Shown here: piece after piece, positions 23,075 to 34,963 of the stretch
Layout: each line of letters starts with the position of its first letter
How positions within the stretch are numbered: the first letter of the stretch is position 1
Program-made: the position numbers and the translations under genes
Notes under the pieces: generated by a model
The model's input: the letters and a program-made list of their open reading frames with translations, nothing else
Told to the model about the DNA's origin: nothing
Database searches by the model: none
Origin: Ophiura sarsii
Taxonomy: Eukaryota; Echinodermata; Ophiuroidea; Amphilepidida; Ophiuridae
Assembly (NCBI GenBank): GCA_035610835.1
Contig: CM069457.1
Location: 21,942,658-22,006,657 of the forward strand
Direction of reading: 5' to 3'
DNA: 64,000 bases

Positions 23075-25748
23075 GACGCGTGCCCAGGGGGGGGGGGGGG
23101 GGGGGGCTTGGGGGGCTCAAGCCCCCCGGGTCCCCAGAGAGTAAAAAAAAAAAAAGAGGGGGAAAGGGAGGGGAGGGGAGAGGAGGAGGAGGGAGGAGGG
23201 AGGAGGGGAGGGGAGGGGAGGGGAGGGGAGGGGAGGGGAGGGAGCCGGGGGGCATTGTAAAAAGGGTATAGATATAATAAGGTATGTGCCGCGCTGAAGA
23301 CCCCCTTTTCACCCTCTGCTGCTAGTTCTTATGACACCCCTTTTGAGCCTGCATCAGTTCTTAAGACTCCAATTTGATTGAAAATTCAAAAATCGCGACA
23401 TTTTGCGTTCCAAACCCCAATTCTTCGAACATTTTGCCTTAAGCCCAAAAAAATCGCAAATTTGCGTTCTTGCTAATCAAAATTGAACCATAGGCCAGTT
23501 CTCAAGACCTACTAAGTTTTTTGAAGAAAAAAATAAGTTCCTAAGACCCTATTTTTTGTCATAAAATCCACTCAGTTCAGTTCTGTAGCCCCCCTAATTG
23601 AGACCAAAAGTTGAGTGCCCGGGAGGAGGAGGGGAGGAGGAGGGGAGGGAAAAGGAGAGCCCGGAGCTTTTATTAGTGTCTCTCACTTTTTCTCTACGTC
23701 TCTGAACCACCATGTGAGTGTTTTATAACGAAAGTAAATATTGATAGCAGGGAGAGTTTTAGGTCATCCAGGCAAGTTAAAACCCAACAACTCGGCCCTC
23801 TGAATCACCAGTGGCATAACCAGGGAGACAGCCCCCCCCCCCCCCCCACCCCCACATTTGCAAAAGAGTAAAATATAAAAAGAAAGATAAGGAGGGTAAC
23901 GAGCATACACAGTGCAAGCGGGGAGTGCTCCCCCCCCCATCATTGTCACGGTGGGGACGATTCCCCCCCCCCCCCAATCCATTTTTATGATTCCCCCCAT
24001 CATTGTCACGGTGGGGACGATGCCCCACCCCCACCCCCACGAAAAAAAGCCATTTTTGATATTTAACTATTCAACAGTGGCGTCGCCGGGGGGGGGGGGG
24101 GGGGGTGAGGGGGGGGGGGGGGGGTCGTCAGATATTGACGTCGGTTCATTTGACCACAGGATTCATGGAATCATGATGGTCAAAAGTACACAGATGAACA
24201 ATTTTCGCGCGCTACGCTCGCATAATGTGTCCCCAAAGTGCAACATTCTTTGCTACAAGCTTGTTTAAGAGTCAAAATGTACCTCGATCGTGCCAAAAAT
24301 AGGTGTAAAGTCGAAAAATTTCTTGGTTCACAAAAGTCTTGTCAGTTCATTTTCATTTCTCGCCTACCCCCAATATGAATAACCTACCTAATACGCCATT
24401 GCTATTCAAGCTTAACAACATGGTTTCAGTAACGTTTTCTGGACCATTTTAGGGGGAAAAATTTTGGCGCGCTTCGCGCGAGTTAGATTCAATGTTTCTT
24501 TATTTAAGATATAAAAAGATGGCTTAAGGAACGTTTATCTGACCATTTTAGTTTTAAAAAAGTGACAGTTTGTACGATCAGGAACGTTTTTCTGGAGCTT
24601 TTTAGTGTTAAAATAGCATTTTTTTGCGCGTTTCGCGCGAATTGCTTTCAATTTTTATTCCAGCTTTATAACAACGTTGCAACATGTTTCAAGAACGTTT
24701 TCTGGACCATTTTAGTTAGTAAACTAGACATTATTGCAATTGGTTTCATTTTTTTCTTATTCAAGCTTAAACAAAATGGCTTTATGAACGTTTTTCAGGA
24801 CCATAAAATAACTGTTAAAATAACCAGTTTTTGCACAAATTATTTTCAATGTTTTATTATTCAAGCTTAACAAGGTTGCTTCAAGTACGTTTCAGGACCA
24901 TTTCAGTGTAAAAATAACAAATTTTTGCGCGCTACGCGCGAATTAGTTGGAGTGTTTTATTATTCAAGCTTAACAAGATAGTTTCAGGAACGGTTTTTTT
25001 AACCTTTCTTTTTACAATAGCCATTTTTTGAACAAGATGGCTTCAGAAACTTTTTCTGGACCTTTTTATTGTTAAAATAGACATTTTTTTGCGCGCTAGT
25101 TTCACTGATTATTTATTATTCAAGCTTAACAAGATAGCTTCAGAAAAGTTTTTCTAAACCTTTATTTTTACAATAGCCAATTTTTTCGCGCTGCGCGGAA
25201 ATTATTTTTTATTTTGTGTCATTCAATTTCAACAAGATGGCTTCATAAACGTTTCTGAAACTTTTTAGTGTTAAAATAGACATTTTTTGCGCGCTACGCC
25301 CGCATTAGTTTCACTGATTATTTATTATTCAAGCTTAACGAGATGGCTTCAAGAACGTTTTTCTAAACCTTTATTTTTACATATAGCAAATTTTTGCGCG
25401 TTCCGCGCCAATTATTTTCATACTACTTTGTTATTCAATTGGAACAAGATGGCTTCAGAAACGTTTTCTGGACCTTTTTAGTGTTAAATAGACATTTTTG
25501 GCGCGCTACGCGCAAATTAATTTCATATTATAAGTCAAACTTAACAACATGGCTTCAGGAACGGTTTGTTAAACTCCCGGTTAAACCTTTCTTTTGACAA
25601 TAGCCAATATTCCAAATAATCCAATCCAAACCAAAAATCCAATCCAAGGGACACATCCCCCTCAGACTCGTTACCGCGGATAGCGGTGCGAACCAATGAA
25701 GTTTATTTTTAAGCCCCCCGGGTAAAAAAAATCCTGCGCACGCCTATG
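23075..25748. mobile_element. 2.7-kb composite repeat, copy A
   Basis: Begins GACGCGTGCCCAGG and ends ...CTGCGCACGCCTATG, with CAGTTCA directly repeated at 23068-23074 and 25749-25755 (7-bp TSD). It is collinear with copy B: poly-G, GGGGA microsatellite, a poly-C segment repeating CATCATTGTCACGGTGGGG, a nested GGCGTCGCC element (about 24075-24405), then the GCGCG tandem array. Copy A carries an additional array segment near 24605-24750 that B lacks. The short subterminal inverted similarity (AGGCGCGTGCCC against AGGCGTGCGC) suggests a DNA transposon. No transposase is visible. Confidence 0.88.
24400..25570 (+). repeat. ~100-base tandem array with GCGCG hairpin cores (copy A)
   Basis: About ten degenerate units share the order TTATTATTCAAGCTTAACAA, GATGGCTTCAGGAACG, TTTTCTGGACC, TTTTAGTGTTAAAATAG, then ATTTTTGCGCGCTACGCGC. 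Spacing varies from about 95 to 155 bases. The GC core keeps the form CGCG-n-CGCG although its centre varies (CTAC, CTTC, TTCC, CTGC), so each unit can form a small hairpin. This explains the short open frames here; none is coding. Confidence 0.85.
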
Positions 25749-26180
25749 CAGTTCACAGCATCTTGTGCGTCTAAAATAAGAACCATCATAGCTATATTGC
25801 ATCTCCAATTTTGGGACACGACGTTTTTAAGGATGACCTTTCATGTAGAATAGAAAACTTCAAGTTGAAAATCGGAACATCTACTTTAATACTAATTACT
25901 ACGTCGATCTCGAGCGGTCGTCTTCGTGATGGCTCGCCATATTACTCTGTCCCTCATGCATGATTTCATCTCCTCACAAGGGCTCCTCACAAGGGCGTCC
26001 CCAGCAGGGGGGGGGGGGGGGGGTGAAACCCCATTAATCAAATATGTCTGGAAAATCTGCCCCATTCATCAAATCTGTAGGCAGAAACGAGCTTCCATCG
26101 GTACTATAATTTGCGATTCACTTTGACCCTAACAATTCTGTAAAAAAAAGAAGAATAAAATCGTGGGCGATGCCGCTTGC

Positions 26181-26747
26181 GGTAGGGGAGACTGGGGAAA
26201 GATGGGACACCTAAGGGGTAAGATGAGGACACCTAATTTTACTCGGCTGTAATACGAATATCCGACAAGTGACCCCACCAAAGCAAAAGGTATCACCAAG
26301 AGCCTTAACAAGTTTCACCAAAAATGGTGCCCGTCGGCCTCCGGCTTCATTATTTTATCAAGTGTCCCTTCTTACCCCAGGCGATAAAATGTCTCTGATT
26401 TTTTGTCCCATCTTCCCCTGCGGGGGCAAGATGGGACGCCATTGATTTACTAGGCCTATGTGTTGACAGTGCTGGGGCAAGATGGGTCGCGGGGGAATAT
26501 GGGACACAGAAAGACTTTTAAAATGAATGTAACCTTGTCCCATCTTACCCAAATGAGGCACATTTCTGAACAAAAGACTTTTTAATAATCTTGGAAAGAA
26601 ACAGTAGCAAATGTTTGACTTATTTGATAGAAAGTTGTTTAGAAGTTATTTTCCACTTTGAGAAACTAAAGTTTGACTATTTTAAAAAACTATGATAAAA
26701 AAGTATTTCCGAAAATCACTGTCCCATCTTCCCCCGTGTACCCTATC
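26181..26747. mobile_element. ~570-bp element with repeated AAGATGGGAC motif
   Basis: The left end TAGGGGAGACTGGGGAAAG then ATGGGACAC pairs with the right end GTCCCATCTTCCCCCGTG then TACCCTATC. AAGATGGGAC and its inverse occur about eight times inside. No transposase. Confidence 0.75.
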
Positions 26748-26992
26748 GTGCGCAACGGGGGTGGGGGAGGGGGATGGCCATTTGTTGTTGACTATGCTAT
26801 TTTTTTGACTGTGCTATTTTTTGAATGTACGATTATTTTTGACCGTGTTAATGTTTGTGACCATGCGATTATTTTTGACAGTGCGAATTCTTTTGACCGT
26901 GCGCAATTGTTTGATCCTACCACCCCCACCCCCACCCCCACATACGTGAAATTAACGAGGTGACTGCCAAAAAAATTGGGGCTATACACAGG

Positions 26993-27060
26993 GGCGGACT
27001 GGGACCTGAAAGCGGCCGTGGCATTATTAAAGCGGCCCTTTTTGACCATGTCAGGTCAGC
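26993..27060 (+). mobile_element. Left-end fragment of the CAGGGGCGGACTGG family
   Basis: CAGGGGCGGACTGGGACCTG, then AAAGCGGCCGTGGCA and TTTTTGACCATGTCAGG match 20644-20712, then break into a poly-G run just before the assembly gap. Confidence 0.8.
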
Positions 27061-27065
27061 GTAGC

Positions 27066-27106
<41 letters not shown>

Positions 27107-27167
27107 GTAAGGACACATTTTAGTTCAAAACGGCCCGAAAAAATGCTTTACACAATGGGAAGGGGGA

Positions 27168-27267
27168 NNNNNNNNNNNNNNNNNNNNNNNNNNNNNNNNN
27201 NNNNNNNNNNNNNNNNNNNNNNNNNNNNNNNNNNNNNNNNNNNNNNNNNNNNNNNNNNNNNNNNNNN
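27168..27267. other. Assembly gap (100 N)
   Basis: Exactly 100 N, a conventional placeholder of unknown true length. A run of about 37 G lies just to the left (27069-27105), a likely cause of failed sequencing. FN3 exons could be missing here. Confidence 0.98.
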
Positions 27268-27870
27268 CCGCCTCCAGGTCATTGATGCGCGTACCAGTCA
27301 ATTTTGGAGGTCTTGGCGATATATCAATAACCTGCGCTGTGCGTTCGCGTTTCCATTAACGATCAATTAGAGTGGAAGCGCAGTGATACGCACATATTCA
27401 TAAGTTATGAATGTCATTTAGCATGTTGCCAAATGAAGTCGCTTACAAAATAAAGTTTATTATCGAGTTGTGGTCCGGCATGATGCAGCTTACAATCATT
27501 TTTTTTATTGCCTGAACATTTTGCGAGCCACTGAGAGGACATCCAGTACTACAGTCAGCATGGTCAGTAGGCTAGCTCGCGTTACAAACACACAGTGATT
27601 CAAACCGTGAAGACCTCGTTCAGCCGCTAAAATGTCATGTATCCATGTTCAGGGCCCCACTAAAGCAAACAGCTGCCTCTTATTACCATGCGACGTCACA
27701 CAAAATGCCCCGTCTCCAGGTCATTGATGCGCGTACTATCTAGGTCTATTTTGGAGGTCTTGGCAATATATCAATCACATGCGCTGTGCGTTCGCGTTTC
27801 CATATAACGATCAATTTGAGTGGAAGCGCAGCGGTACGCACATGTTCATAAGTTATGAATCATCTTTAGA
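27268..27870 (+). repeat. Direct repeat (~155 bases, ~440-base period)
   Basis: CTCCAGGTCATTGATGCGCG, TTTTGGAGGTCTTGG, TGCGCTGTGCGTTCGCGTTT, GAGTGGAAGCGCAG and TTCATAAGTTATGAAT occur at 27270-27415 and again at 27712-27860 with about 10% divergence. The first copy abuts the N gap, so the left side of the repeat is unseen. Confidence 0.85.
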
Positions 27871-27923
27871 GCTTTATTATTTTATTATGCACAAAGTAAC
27901 TTTTCAAATGATATTGTTCATAC

Positions 27924-28226
27924 CTGCCAAATCGGTTGCCGTAATATATTCTTGGCTCCATGGTCCTTCACCAACTTCAGCGTCCGTTACAGCTCTTACT
28001 CTGAATACATAACCAGTCATACACATCAGGTTGTTGAATGTAGCTTGTGTCACATTATCAGAAGTAGTTCCAACTTGTGGAACCCTATCACTTACACCAT
28101 TCAACCTCAGTTCATATCGATACATTATCTGACCACCTCGACTTCTACACGGAATGGAAACCCAACCGAATGTGATGAAGTTTGGTCCACTATCGATGAG
28201 AGCGTCCATCTGTAGATTTGGCATTA
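27924..28226 (-). CDS. Exon 6: FN3 module 5
   Basis: The exon has exactly 303 bases, phase 1-1, acceptor TCCCACAG and donor GTATGAA. Splicing from exon 5 gives ...TAQT-V-MPNLQMDALIDS. The strand-B tryptophan is in FITFGWVSIPCRSRGG. The end of the domain reads LMCMTGYVFRVRAVTDAEVGEG followed by PWSQEYITATDLA. Module 5 resembles module 2 (IPCNSRNG/LDCDTTY) more than modules 3 and 4 in where its cysteines lie. The donor predicts at least one more exon to the left. I see no further FN3-like open frame between here and position 1, so the rest may lie in or beyond the N gap, or be too short or diverged to see. Confidence 0.92.
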
Positions 28227-28969
28227 CTGTGGGAACTGTGCGCAGGAAATTTCAAAATATTTACACAGATGTGTTTACGTTTATTGGGCTCAATAATAGT
28301 TGATGATGCAAAGTTGATCTTAGTGTAATGGTTTATAATTACTGTGAGTATGTCATGTGGGGAAATAAGAAAATACACGAACGAATTGAGCTTCAAAACC
28401 TGTGCAATTGTTCCTGATATCATTTTAAACAATTGCACAGAAGTTTCCCAAATAGCTCTTGTATAGATGCTAAGTCTGAAACATGGATCACATCGTATTT
28501 CTAATGTCCCGAACGTTAAATAATATTTATTAAAGCGACACATACCAACGGGGCACTTGCATTCAAATGTGGATAACATACTCATGTGTAATTTTTCATA
28601 ATGAATCCTAAATAAAGAACTTTAAAACTTTTGTTTTCTCCTTTCCCAACCTACAGGCTATCACAGAAAGATTACCCTTCGATACCCAAAAATCCGATTA
28701 CATTAGGGTTGTTGCTTTTGTCATAAACTTTGGCATACTGTATGACCTTTCCGTCGAATTTCAGATCATACAAATCAGACAAATCAAACTAATACTTCAT
28801 TTAGTAAGAGATAACGATAATTGTGTTAAACTTGTTTGAACGAAGTTAAACTTCTCTCGTCTGTTATTCTTATGTTCGTTCTCGCTTTGATGGCTGGTCA
28901 AATCAATATTGATTAATTATGTTGATTAAATGTGAAGGCATTGATATTTTCATGGATAACAAAATACAG

Positions 28970-29625
28970 ACTTTGGTCCTGAGACTAGTATACCAAAATT
29001 GGTATACAGTCCTCAAAACCAGTAAGTGACCAGGTAAATAATAATTATGCTCTAAACTCCAAAACTATAGCTCTTACCATGCTTACGTAAACATATTAAA
29101 TTATAAAGTTGTAAGGAAATCTCCTTTCTTCAATTTGAGATAATATTACGAGTGAAGATTGAATGAATATTAAGTAAGTTATGTGCCCAAAACTAAAACA
29201 GAGTCCGTTTTTCATTTTAACATCTTGTTCGTCTACACGTAGCCTTGGACTAGCAACAGGCAGATTATTGATTAACTGGTAGCGACAACTCACGGGTCGA
29301 TTGTAAGATGAGGATTGGGGATGCTTCAATTGATCAATGCCGCCCATACACATACCTGTCACACACCCCTGCATAGTCAATTTCAAATCCATAGTGTGAA
29401 AATGTAAACTGCCCTTTGTTGTATCCTTATCAATGTAGTGTTCTTTAACCGATCTTCATGAACAATGTCTCAAATGACTCAAAGAGAAGCAATTACTATA
29501 CAACTTTATAATTTAATAGTACGTAAGAGCTATAGTTTTGGAGTTAAATGTAAATTTATTACCTGGTCAGTTACTTATTTTGAGGATTGTACTGTCTCAG
29601 CCTTGGTCATTGATGGCTATTAATC
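28970..29625. mobile_element. ~650-bp MITE-like inverted repeat in an FN3 intron
   Basis: CAGTCCTCAAAACCAGTAAG, GACCAGGTAA and AACTCCAAAACTATAGCTCT (29009-29078) are inverted at 29523-29600. GGTCCTGAGAC and GTCTCAGCC lie further out. It sits between FN3 exons 5 and 6. Ends are approximate. Confidence 0.65.
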
Positions 29626-29720
29626 TTTTTGGGACAACCTTCATAACTCTTTACAAATATTTTCCCGACCCTAGTTTTTTCAATTATTTAACAGTCAACT
29701 TTATTTTACATTTAAAATAC

Positions 29721-30023
29721 CTGTCTGTGCAGTTGTATCAGATATGTCTGATATTATTCCATCACCAGCAGTATTTACAGGCGTTACATACACCGTGTAC
29801 GTAGAGTAGGGGATTAATCCGGTCACCTGGTAAGACAACCCTGTTGTGAACCCAATTGGTATTATCGGATCCTCTGTTATCGGTAAGCATTGATCAAGGT
29901 GGGTCAGTTGCGTGGCCACAGTGTAGGAGTCAGGTGGGCATTCATTGATAGGTGCATCCCAAAATACACTTAGACTTGTGCTGGATGACCCCAGTATCTG
30001 TAGATTCCGGACTGCACCTGGAA
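29721..30023 (-). CDS. Exon 5: FN3 module 4
   Basis: The exon has exactly 303 bases, phase 1-1, acceptor ACAATAG and donor GTATTTT. It encodes PGAVRNLQILGSSSTSLSVFW, then NECPPDSYTVATQLTHLDQC and the tyrosine corner LIPYSTYTVYVTPVNTAGDG. This is a complete FN3 module with the tryptophan at about residue 21, a CPPxSY motif and a second cysteine 15 residues later. Modules 3 and 4 start almost identically (PGPVGNL and PGAVRNL) and have the same exon length, which points to origin by exon duplication. Confidence 0.93.
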
Positions 30024-30599
30024 CTATTGTACGTAAAATAGAACCATGGCATAGCAACATTTAAAAATTGAAGAGTATAGTTCCTATATTACATTTTCAG
30101 ATATAGCACTTTTCAGATACTTTTCAAGTTACAAAGGTTTTGAAATTTCTTATACAAGTCTCCAACTTTGGATTATTGACTTCAAATTTGGTAACATTAT
30201 TCTATTCCATTACAATAACTTACTACCGATACAAATGTGTTAATGATGACTGATATTTCTTATAATCAATAATCAACAGCTTACACATTGGAATTTATTC
30301 GTCTACAAACGAAGTTGTCAGGTTGTGAAAAAAAAAAAAAATCTTCTTAAAAATACAAGACAAAATTACTTTATTGTATACATGTTGTTTAAAATGCCCT
30401 TAGAACAATTTGTCAGATTCGTATGTGACATATGGTTTTGGACACCCTTTTATTAGGTCTATATAGCCCCTCGTTTGGCCTTAACTTGTCTCACAAGTTA
30501 CAAATTGTTCCTCTTATATAAAAGTATTTAAATAACAATGCCACATATTCATGACACACCTCTGCCCAGTGTTCATTCATCCCTGGCAGTCTACATCTT

Positions 30600-33370
30600 A
30601 CACCTAGACGCTGAGCACCTCAGTGGTGGGAACTTCGAGATGAATTTAATATAAAAAGGAATATCTTAGCCAGGGTAAGTTGATATCTATTTTGATTAAT
30701 ACAGAACAGAAGTAGTCAAGTGGAATATAATAATTGATTGAATTATGGTTTCTGTTTAGTCAATTTAAAGTTGATTATTTGATAACTCTTTGTGCATTTA
30801 ATCATGTCTTTTAGCTATGATCTGTTGAGTTGATCATGGAATTGACATGTTAAGTCACGCGCGTGGATAAGATAAAGAAGTACATATGTGATTGATGTCT
30901 ATTTTAGAGACAACAATATGATATTTTGTGTCTGTAAACCATGAACAATTATGTATCCACTTTATTTCTTTGTCTTTCTCAAAGAACTGTTTGTATAATA
31001 ATGATGTGATGGCCTAAGATATGTATAAGTGATAGGCCTAAGAAGTCATCAACTATCCCGAGTCTTGCAAAGTTTTGGAATATAGATATTGAAATCATGT
31101 TTTATGACGATTCTCCAAATTAAGAGTATTTCTGTATTAATAGTTCAACATAATGTTTAAAGGTTAATATACATTGTAAGTATAGGGAAGCCTATGTATT
31201 GAAACACTTATATTACTATAGCATTATTAGGCGTGGCATCATGCACTCATGAGTAGTAGTTCCATAAAAATAGCCCAATCTAATTGTTTTTACAAGTGTT
31301 TATACCCATGCTATACCATACCATGCTCATGATATTGTGTCATTTGGGCTCCATATGAACCACTATATAAGTCACAGAAACCACCCAAACTGGATTAAGT
31401 GTGTAGCTATTTATGAGATATCTGAGCATGTCTGAATGAATGAGCCTATCAAAACATTGGCCACCACTTTTGAAAAGATTGTATTATTGAAAGAGAGGAT
31501 TTGCATATTATTTCTATCTATGTGCTAAGGCATAGGAAATGCTATTTTTGGAAACAAGGAAGTTGAAATTGAAATGTAATATATTATTGTGTAAATATAG
31601 CTAATTGTTGAGATGAATATTCATTCTTGGTTATCATTAGAAGTGCCTTGGGAAGTTTCAATCCATGTTGAGCCTTTGGTATGACGGTCTAATCGGGATC
31701 AATTAATTAATTGAAAGAATGATGAATATTTTATCTTAATAATAAGTGAGTGAGAAATTAAAGTTGTAGTTGTTTAGACTATGATATCTGTGAAGTCTAA
31801 TTTGAGGATGAGAAAATATATGTTCCTATATAGACAAGACACATATTTTGACCGTATCCACCTAATAATTATTATTAATTATTGTCTAGTTGTTGTGCTA
31901 TGATGTAGCTATGGTTTCAATGTATATGTTGCAATGCATAGTAAAAGTTAATGCCACACCCTGAGATGAGCACCATATATAAGTTATGTAAGCCAGGTTT
32001 AGCACCCTAAATGTGCCCAAATCTTTATACTCTCTGTACTTGACTGCTTGTTTTGCACCCAATTGGGCTTACTCAGTAAGTTACTTCTGGATAGATATTT
32101 ACCTTTAATTGTGTTTCAGAATATCATGCTCACCTACCATGTAGTTTTATAATGGCTAAAAGTAAAGTGCTTTATAAAAGAGATCGTGCTCATCCTTTGT
32201 GTGATGGCTGGTATTAGTTTAAGGGATTTGCATTTTTGCCTTGCTATTATTACAGTGTATTACTAGATAGGTCTAGTAGTAGTAGGCATGACTTCCTTGA
32301 GATTAGATTTACCATGAAAGTGATTCAGTCACCCACCTAAATTGGGGGAACTTAAGACAAGGGATTATTATTAATGTTTATACTGTTTATTGTAACAAGG
32401 AGTTATCATACTTAATAACTCCTTGATTGTAATAACTTTAGAATAGATAATATTATAATGTGTAGTTAGTATACCTCTCACTTCATTTGTTCCATATATC
32501 AATCCTCACAAAATTCAGTTAAAACATGATCTATGGCATATCGTATTTCATCACCGTTTTGACCAGGATTTTAGAGTTTTACAGCGTGCCAGGTTCAAAT
32601 CCATGTTCAATTTGTACTTATTTCAATTACTATTTCTTGAATGAGAATCCTAAGTTTCTTGTATACATGTATATATAATATTACTAATAGTGAAAGTCAA
32701 CCCAATTTGTTGTGTTGACATAATAACATTCAGAGGATATACAGGTTAATAACTTGTTGAAGTTCATTGACATTAATATACTGTTCACAGTTGAACTTGG
32801 TTCAGTAGTCGGTCTTACAATCACGCGTGTGTAAATTGTATAGTAATAGAAATGTTCTTCTTGAGTTATATTGAATGATCGTCATGGCTATAAAGTATTA
32901 CTTTTGAAAGTAAATGAGAGATAAATGTTTTATTGTAAATGATGGAAGTGATTACTGTATCTGTTCAGTTGTCCATGAAGTTCATTTACAGATTTGCTTA
33001 AATCAGTCAGACAAGTTCATGTTATTCAAACTTTTAATTTCATTTTTCGGCTTATTTCATGTAAATATTAATGTTCGTCAATTCAATATTATGTTAGAGA
33101 TTCAGTTATTTCCAAGCAAACTCTAATTCAGATCATATTAATTTAATCACTCATTAAAGATTTATTGTCCAATTAAATCGCGGATTATTCGTACTGTTAA
33201 TGAATTGCCAACATCCGAATACCTGATGTAAGATTTATATAGTTTTTAAAGCATTTGAATATGTATCACTACAACTTTGCTTGTAAACATGTGTACTTAA
33301 TTTGGTATTTTTGTTTGATTTGTTAACAGGTTTTTTTTTGTCTCTTCGCAATAAATCATATAACCACAGA
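30600..33370 (+). other. Low-C, repeat-poor stretch in FN3 intron 4
   Basis: This 2.8-kb part of the intron lacks the poly-G tracts and inverted repeats found elsewhere. The plus strand is poor in C, and AATAAA occurs near the right end (33349). An 11-bp hairpin CAAGGAGTTAT/ATAACTCCTTG lies at 32396. I see no coding sequence. It could be ordinary intron or a transcribed non-coding insert. Confidence 0.35.
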
Positions 33371-33731
33371 CCTAGTTTTGTCCTCAATCGTTATACTTTG
33401 CCTCTGTCACACGTACCTCGTTTGATTTTTATTCGGAAGAGGCTCTATATCGTATCAACCAATCACAGAATATTATAGGATAAATTATACTTAATATTCA
33501 TCCTAGTAAGTAGAGGCACAATGTGACATACATCTTTAATAGGTTTGACCATGTTTGAAATTTGTCCCCGATGGACCCCTCACATGACCTAGTCAAAAAG
33601 GGTCAAATCGACTTGAATTGTGTTTCCAAAATATCAAAATGAAATACTATACAAACATCTTTTACAGCTCTCTTCAATTTGATATTGGACTCTTTGTTAT
33701 GTTATCGTAAGTCTACGATAATGCAGCTCAC

Positions 33732-33780
33732 CTGATTGTGGAGTAAAATGTATTACATTTGCTGTTTTTGCCTCTCAACC
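33732..33780 (-). pseudogene. Decayed duplicate of the FN3 exon 4 end
   Basis: The minus strand here ends ACTCCACAATCAG before GTGAGCT, nearly copying the end of exon 4 (ACTCCGCAATCAG before GTGAGTT). In the matching frame it reads EAKTANVIHF then TPQS, against EANRQTIKIS then TPQS in exon 4. An in-frame TGA lies directly upstream of the first E and no FN3 core precedes it, so it is a remnant, not a usable exon. It suggests a local tandem duplication of exon 4, later eroded. The retained donor could act as a cryptic splice site. Confidence 0.65.
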
Positions 33781-33889
33781 TATAGCATAATATACACAAT
33801 TTATTGATCAACATTAACAATATCTGTCTGGACGTGCATAATTTCAACCATAGATCCTTGAGAAGACAAGGATCGATGTTACAACTCAC

Positions 33890-34192
33890 CTGATTGCGGA
33901 GTGCTGATTTTGATTGTTTGTCTATTTGCTTCTCCTCCCTCGGCATGTACACCAATAGTATACTCATAGTATGCTATAAGTGAATATATTGTGTAATCCA
34001 AATCTTGGATTGTTACTGAGTCCTGACTTAGAAGTGTACATCCATCCTGTAGACTGTCACTCGTATATGTCACCACATATTGCAAGTCGCTTTGGGCAGG
34101 ACACCCAATGACCATAACAGGTGCTGTCCACGACAGTCTTATCTCAGTTGCTGATACAGATGTTGTTCTAAGGTTGCCCACAGGACCGGGTC
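33890..34192 (-). CDS. Exon 4: FN3 module 3
   Basis: The exon has exactly 303 bases (101 codons), phase 1-1, acceptor GTTGCAG and donor GTGAGTT. It encodes PGPVGNLRTTSVSATEIRLSW, then a C-containing loop GCPAQSD and YVVTYTSDSLQDGC, and the tyrosine-corner region LIAYYEYTIGVHAEGGEAN. The PGxVxNL start and strand-B tryptophan are typical of FN3. The two cysteines (GCPAQ and QDGC) flank strands C and C', a pairing also seen in module 4, so a family-specific disulphide is plausible. A decayed copy of this exon's 3' end and donor lies about 160 bases downstream (33732-33780). Confidence 0.92.
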
Positions 34193-34556
34193 CTGCAACA
34201 TAACATACAGAAAATGGTATGCTGTATTGTGATCATATCACAACTATACATTAATATTTATCACGTGATATTTCTTATTCAGATAGATATCTTACTCTGA
34301 GCATTATACATACCCCTCGACAAAAAATCTCCATCTCAATTTAATGGTAGGCCTTATAACCATTAAATTAATTGCCTGTGTTATGATCGTTAATCCTGAA
34401 AGAGTGATAATATATTATCATTTGAACCAAATTTCTTATAATCACTCATTGCTTGAGAGAACGCTATGCTAATAATTCAGTAGAGAAGGTACATTCTTAC
34501 TCTAGGACTAACCATGTGTCTTAGAATGTTTAACATGTTTAATATTTATGTCAAAA

Positions 34557-34760
34557 AAATTCGCACGTCAATTATTTTTTTTTCGCACGGACACAAAATT
34601 TAGCAGTCCAAAAAGCACTGTAGTCAATGTTTTATGAGTAGTTTTACTATCATTGAAATTTGAAACTAAGAAAAACGCCATTTTTACCTTAAAAAAAAAG
34701 ATGAGATTTTGAAGGGGGGTGCGTCCGCACCCAACGCACCCCCCCTTCTGACGGCCCTGC
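34557..34760 (-). mobile_element. Truncated copy of the CAGGGCCGTCAGAAG element
   Basis: The minus strand starts CAGGGCCGTCAGAAG and follows 12957-13160 closely (GGTGCGTTGGGTGC, TTTCAAATTTCAATGATAG, CATTGACTACAGTGC). The far half of the element is missing. It lies in the intron between FN3 exons 3 and 4. Confidence 0.8.
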
Positions 34761-34963
34761 AAAGAGATACTAACATTGCATATTTGTAACAGCAATTTTT
34801 TTTCTATTATAATAATATTAAATGTCAATATGTTGCGTTTTTAAACAACCGTTTTCTTATTCTGTTACTCTTGATTTATTTTATTTTATCTTATACCTTT
34901 CTTTAGTTTTTACCAATTAGGTATTTTTTTCATTGTGATAAAAAGAAATGTACCGTATTTTAC

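Noticed and set aside
23024..23312. Open frames rich in Gly, Glu and Arg or Pro and Ser
   Set aside because: They are translations of poly-G and a GGGGA microsatellite inside the composite repeat.
24400..25570. CRISPR-like array
   Set aside because: Units are degenerate, spacing is irregular, intervening sequence is also repeated, and the DNA is eukaryotic.
29096..29392. 98-codon minus-strand open frame between FN3 exons
   Set aside because: It lies inside a MITE-like inverted repeat and lacks the FN3 tryptophan and tyrosine corner.
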